Assembly (NCBI RefSeq): GCF_001955535.1
Contig: NZ_MPVN01000006.1
Location: forward strand, 1-64,000
Origin: Paenibacillus sp. FSL H7-0326
Lineage (GTDB): Bacteria > Bacillota > Bacilli > Paenibacillales > Paenibacillaceae
Length of the DNA stretch: 64,000 nt
Direction of reading: 5' to 3'
Positions 60,687 through 64,000 of the stretch are shown here, one piece after another; positions within the stretch are counted from its first letter, which is position 1; each line of letters opens with the position of its first letter. A program made the position numbers and the translations under genes. The notes under the pieces are model-generated. The model was not told the DNA's origin, searched no databases, and saw nothing but the letters and a program-made list of their open reading frames with translations.

Positions 60687-62318
60687 TTGTCTAAGAAAGA
60701 ATCATTTATTAAGGGGACGCTGATTCTGGCTGCAGCGGCATTAGTTGCGCGCGTGCTGGGCCTAGTTCAGCGGGTTCCGCTTGAGCATTTGCTCGGGCCC
60801 GTCGGGGATGCTTCGTTCGGTGTCGCAAACAGCGTCTATCTTATGCTTCTTACAGTAGCGACAGCAGGAATTCCGAGCACACTCAGTAAGATGGTATCTG
60901 AACGGTATGCACTCGACAAACCGCAGGATGCCAAGAGGGTATATCAGGCTGCGCTTATCTTCGCTGGTTTTGCCGGAATCGTCATGACCATTCTCTTATG
61001 GTCGCTCGCTCCATTCTACGCCACCTATGTTGCTCAGGTCCCGGAGGCATCGACAGCGATTCGGGCACTTGCTCCTGCACTGCTGCTGTTTCCGACCATT
61101 GCCATGATGCGAGGATACTTCCAGGGCCGTAATAACATGACGGCCGGAGGTATCTCTCAAATCGTGGAGCAATTCGCCCGAGTGGGAACGGCGATTCTGC
61201 TTGCGTTCATTCTCTTGCGACTCGGATATGCCGATGAAGAGGTAGCAGCAGGTGCTTCCTTCGGAGGAGTGCTGGGCAGCGTCGGTGCTTTTGCTGTTAT
61301 GATGTATTTTGCATTCAAGCAGTCTCGCAAGGACCAGTCGATGGGGCTGGCACTGCATGCAAACACGCAGGTTCCATTATCACGTATCTATCGTGATATC
61401 TTTACGCTATCGATTCCTATCGTTCTGTCATCCCTTGCTGTGCCTGTAGTGAATTTCATTGATTCCTCCATCATTAAGCCGCTCATCAGCGGTGATGTCG
61501 GATCAGATGCAGCGACCAATCTGCTCGGGATCTTAACGAATCGTGCACAGCCGGTTGCGGGGATTCCACCGATTCTCGCTATTGCGCTTAGTCAGTCGCT
61601 TATTCCTATTATCGCCGCAGCTTATGCCAGAAAAGATGAAAGTCATCTGCGCGGACAGGTTACCCTGGCGATGCGAATTGCCATTATGACAGGTATGCCA
61701 ATGGTCATTGCACTTACCGTTGCTGCATATTCCATCAATGGACTCTTGTTCAGTTCGTTGGAAGGTGCCGGCGTGGTGGCGATGCTGACGTTCGGAACAA
61801 TCTTCCAGATTACAATGATGACGTCGAATTCCATCCTGCTTGGAATCGGCAAACCCAAAATTACCATGGTTACCGTCTTTATAGGAATCGTGGTGAAGCT
61901 TGCCGCGAGCTTTGCGCTTGCACCGTTCTTCGGCATCTATGGCATCATCGCTTCAACAGGTCTCGCATTCCTCATTATTACGGCATTAAATGTGCGTGTT
62001 CTGAAGAAAACGGTCAGCTTCTCCATCCTTGGCTCAAGGTGGGCAGGATTTGCTGCAACCGTCGTGCTCTCGGCAGGGATAGGGTACGGGCTTCATCAGC
62101 TGGGACTGCGAATGGCTGATCTGATGCCGTCTAGACTTGCTTACTTGATTAACTGCGGAATCGTTGGACTGGCTGTTCTTATCAGCTATTTTGTTCTGCT
62201 TATCCTTCTCGGCGTATTGCGAGAGGACGAGCTGAAGAGTTATCCGCGTATCATTCAGAAGGTGCTCCGCCCGCTGATGCGATTGAAGCGTTCTGGTAAT
62301 CAGGGAGCAAGAGGATAA
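60687..62318 (+). CDS. murJ: lipid II flippase, MurJ/YtgP-like (MATE/MOP family)
   Basis: Polytopic membrane protein of 543 residues with about 14 hydrophobic segments. Features of the polysaccharide-export/MurJ branch are FIKGTLILAAAALVARVLGLVQRVPL at the start, FPTIAMMRGYFQGRNNMTAGG, QPVAGIPPILAIALSQSLIPIIA and YGIIASTGLAF. In B. subtilis the equivalent ytgP lies near the ytgABCD (mnt) genes, as here. It flips the lipid-linked wall precursor. TTG start after AAGAAGGG. SpoVB is a close paralogue and cannot be excluded. Confidence 0.88.
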   Translation: MSKKESFIKGTLILAAAALVARVLGLVQRVPLEHLLGPVGDASFGVANSVYLMLLTVATAGIPSTLSKMVSERYALDKPQDAKRVYQAALIFAGFAGIVMTILLWSLAPFYATYVAQVPEASTAIRALAPALLLFPTIAMMRGYFQGRNNMTAGGISQIVEQFARVGTAILLAFILLRLGYADEEVAAGASFGGVLGSVGAFAVMMYFAFKQSRKDQSMGLALHANTQVPLSRIYRDIFTLSIPIVLSSLAVPVVNFIDSSIIKPLISGDVGSDAATNLLGILTNRAQPVAGIPPILAIALSQSLIPIIAAAYARKDESHLRGQVTLAMRIAIMTGMPMVIALTVAAYSINGLLFSSLEGAGVVAMLTFGTIFQITMMTSNSILLGIGKPKITMVTVFIGIVVKLAASFALAPFFGIYGIIASTGLAFLIITALNVRVLKKTVSFSILGSRWAGFAATVVLSAGIGYGLHQLGLRMADLMPSRLAYLINCGIVGLAVLISYFVLLILLGVLREDELKSYPRIIQKVLRPLMRLKRSGNQGARG

Positions 62319-62349
62319 CAGAGTGAGGGTTTGAATACTACGTATATAG

Positions 62350-62393
62350 AAAAAAAGGCATCGTTTCATTACCACATGAAGCGATGCCTTTTG
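62350..62393. terminator. bidirectional intrinsic terminator after murJ
   Basis: AAAAAAGGCATCG-TTCAT pairs with ATGAA-CGATGCCTTTT around a short loop; also serves the convergent YppC-like gene. Confidence 0.9.
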
Positions 62394-62397
62394 CTAT

Positions 62398-63681
62398 CTA
62401 TATCAATCGATCCAGGTCATGCATCATGGCCAGCTTGGATAGACTGTTCCTATGCTCATGGCTGATCTCGAACAGCTTGGGTCGTCTTGGAACGGTCAGA
62501 TGACCAAGACTATCGGTTTGAGTCAGCCAGTCTTCCCGTGATATTTTCTCATACGGTAAGTCCTGCCAAACGTTTAATAGTTTTGGGCTGTACAGCTTGT
62601 TCCCTGACGGGAGCGCTTCATTACGGCTCAGCATAGGAGATACGAGAGCCTCGTGTGTAGAGAGCTCTTTTTGATCTGTGAAAAACTTAGGCCAGTATTC
62701 ACTTCTTGAGCCTTCATGAGGGACGGCATATGCATAAGCAGCAGCCCGATCCAGCACCTGCTCGTGTCCAAATAGCAGCGCATACAGATTCTTGCCAAAA
62801 GCAATCCGCTCATGCACCTTACTGAAATTCGACAAGGTCAAGCCAACGAGCTCCTCATTGATACCGAGCGGGATGACAATATGGTTCAGCCCCGCAATTT
62901 CATGTGAACGAAAGGACAGAGTAGAAGTCACATGGTGCTGGTAGAACGAATTGCGTATGACGCGATACTCAATATAATTCTGTTCATTAATGATGAGTCC
63001 AACCGTCAGCAGTGCACTGTCCCTATTCAGCCAGAAATGCTCCCAGAAGGGAACCATGAAGGAGGAAATGTGAAACTCCGATAGCAAATGAAAGTAGCTC
63101 CGGCCCTTTTCCTTACTTTTCATATATAGCAGCAGCTGTGGGTAAGCGTCTTGAAAAATAAGTGCGTTGCACCGTTCAAGCAGCAGGTATACCCTTTCTT
63201 TTTCTTGGTCATTCAGGATGGTCTTCAGCAATCCGCTGTGTAGATCTGTCATATTGTATCCACCGTTCCGGGATACGAAGTGAGCGAGAAGTGCCCAGTG
63301 CAGCTCCGGATAAGACTTGTAGCAGGCGAGGTAAGCTGCTGTTCTTGAGACATTGCTCCGGTTGTGATATTTCGTCAGCTCTTTGATCTCCTGAACGAGC
63401 TCCAGCTCCTCTACACTGTAAGGGTCAAGCTGGCTGCTCCGAAGGGAGGCTGTCTGAACACCAGACGTTCTCACACTTGCCATCATATGCTCAAGCTGTT
63501 GCTGTATCTGTACGGCAGAAGACGTCTGCCACGTCAGGGAGAGAAGTGGATGACGCAGTTTTTTGGAGGCTTCCCAGGCTGATCTCTTCCCAGTGATCAT
63601 TTCCTTGATCGTGACCGGAATCGTTGTAATCAGCTGCCAAATAGAAGGCTTGGCCTGCGCTTGGTAATCTGGATGGTCCAT
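62398..63681 (-). CDS. DUF2515 family protein (YppC-like)
   Basis: About 427 residues, predominantly helical and cytosolic, no signal peptide. Resembles YppC-type DUF2515 proteins through TAAYLACYKSYPELHWALLA, MTDLHSGLL, the FFLL-like helical repeats and the EHFWLNRDSALLTVGLIINEQNYIE segment. Function unknown. The ribosome site GGGAGA precedes three in-frame ATGs; the third at 63681 has the best spacing. A much longer frame extends upstream to 63918 but crosses the divergent thioredoxin gene. Confidence 0.75.
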   Translation of the reverse strand: MDHPDYQAQAKPSIWQLITTIPVTIKEMITGKRSAWEASKKLRHPLLSLTWQTSSAVQIQQQLEHMMASVRTSGVQTASLRSSQLDPYSVEELELVQEIKELTKYHNRSNVSRTAAYLACYKSYPELHWALLAHFVSRNGGYNMTDLHSGLLKTILNDQEKERVYLLLERCNALIFQDAYPQLLLYMKSKEKGRSYFHLLSEFHISSFMVPFWEHFWLNRDSALLTVGLIINEQNYIEYRVIRNSFYQHHVTSTLSFRSHEIAGLNHIVIPLGINEELVGLTLSNFSKVHERIAFGKNLYALLFGHEQVLDRAAAYAYAVPHEGSRSEYWPKFFTDQKELSTHEALVSPMLSRNEALPSGNKLYSPKLLNVWQDLPYEKISREDWLTQTDSLGHLTVPRRPKLFEISHEHRNSLSKLAMMHDLDRLI

Positions 63682-63820
63682 CATCATATCTCCCTTTCGT
63701 TGAATCGTCTCACGATGCTTACTTACGATGTTTACTAGTATGCACACAAAATTTGACTTCCACTCTATTGTTTGCTTCACTAAGGTTAGATAAAGGTAAA
63801 TAGCAGAAAGGATGGTACAC

Positions 63821-64000
63821 ATGAAATTAATGAATTCCAAAGCTGAATTTGACGTATCTATACAATCCTCCAACCTGGTCGTTGCTGTATTTAAGGCGGA
63901 TTGGTGCGGTGACTGCACCTATATCAATCCATTTATGCCAGAGGTAGAGGAGAAATATGCCGATTCCTTATCGCTTATTCAGGTTGATGTGGATAAAGTG
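63821..64000 (+). CDS. thioredoxin-like protein (partial, runs off the window)
   Basis: First 60 codons of a thioredoxin-fold protein. The redox motif is WCGDC at about residues 29-33 (FKADWCGDCTYINPFMPEVE), typical of YdbP/YtpP-type small thioredoxins rather than TrxA (WCGPC). AGAAAGGATG gives the ribosome site for ATG 63821. Divergent from the DUF2515 gene. Confidence 0.88.
   Translation, partial: MKLMNSKAEFDVSIQSSNLVVAVFKADWCGDCTYINPFMPEVEEKYADSLSLIQVDVDKV

Noticed and set aside
63682-63918. Longer N-terminus for the DUF2515 protein (total 506 codons)
   Set aside because: The extension overlaps the divergent thioredoxin gene and its ribosome site; a GGGAGA site with three ATGs lies at 63681-63694.

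Overview
The window looks like a chromosomal segment of an endospore-forming member of the Bacillales, most probably Paenibacillus or a close relative. This is inferred from gene content, not from a database match. Spore genes are scattered throughout: two alpha/beta-type SASPs with sigma-G-like promoters, sspI, ylbJ, yunB and a lytH-like peptidase. The CUT1 sugar-uptake genes sit beside a membrane-bound AraC sensor, as is typical of Paenibacillus. A Lia-type envelope-stress locus and strong AGGAGG ribosome sites with frequent TTG/GTG starts are also Gram-positive hallmarks. I saw no phage, insertion sequence or CRISPR array.

Layout. 1-225 is the 3' end of a 23S rRNA gene, followed with no 5S gene by 17 tRNA genes (311-1823) and a terminator. 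1.9-3.8 kb holds an orphan pair of oligopeptide-type ABC permeases (minus strand). 3.9-11.5 kb is a sugar-uptake locus: an AraC membrane sensor-regulator, two paralogous binding lipoproteins separated by a terminator, and an LplB/LplC-type permease pair without an ATPase. 11.8-16.6 kb is a Lia/Psp envelope-stress locus: a LiaI-like anchor, PspA-1, PspC, PspA-2, terminator, LiaF, LiaS, LiaR. 17.3-28.9 kb is mostly housekeeping: a first G6PD gene, prfC, sspI, ktrA-type TrkA protein, an rRNA methyltransferase, a Nudix hydrolase, a DUF1002 protein, a lipoprotein and an HxlR regulator. It ends with a second G6PD gene followed by a short NAD-type 6-phosphogluconate dehydrogenase gene.

29-38 kb contains yunB, lytH-like, lipA and yutD (the neighbourhood known from B. 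subtilis), NAD kinase, ylbJ, a truncated haemoglobin, yycC and a PepF-type peptidase. 38-47 kb contains two near-identical SASP genes, an aldose epimerase, a T-box-controlled trpS, a YfhP-like membrane protein, haem O synthase (ctaB), a Sco protein, a Toprim protein and an MFS transporter.

47.5-55.6 kb is the most distinctive part: a small membrane protein, a CvpA-like/transglutaminase fusion protein, and three tandem paralogous class B penicillin-binding proteins. 55.8-59.6 kb is a manganese-type ABC transporter in mntABCD order behind a 14-bp perfect palindrome suited to a DtxR/MntR regulator. The window ends with a HAD phosphatase, a MurJ/YtgP-type flippase, a YppC-like DUF2515 protein and the first 60 codons of a thioredoxin-like protein.

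Functionally the window is dominated by the cell envelope (Lia/Psp, PBPs, MurJ, LytH), the pentose-phosphate route (two zwf, one gnd), transport and sporulation. Start codons were chosen from ribosome-site spacing, so several differ from the longest possible reading frame.
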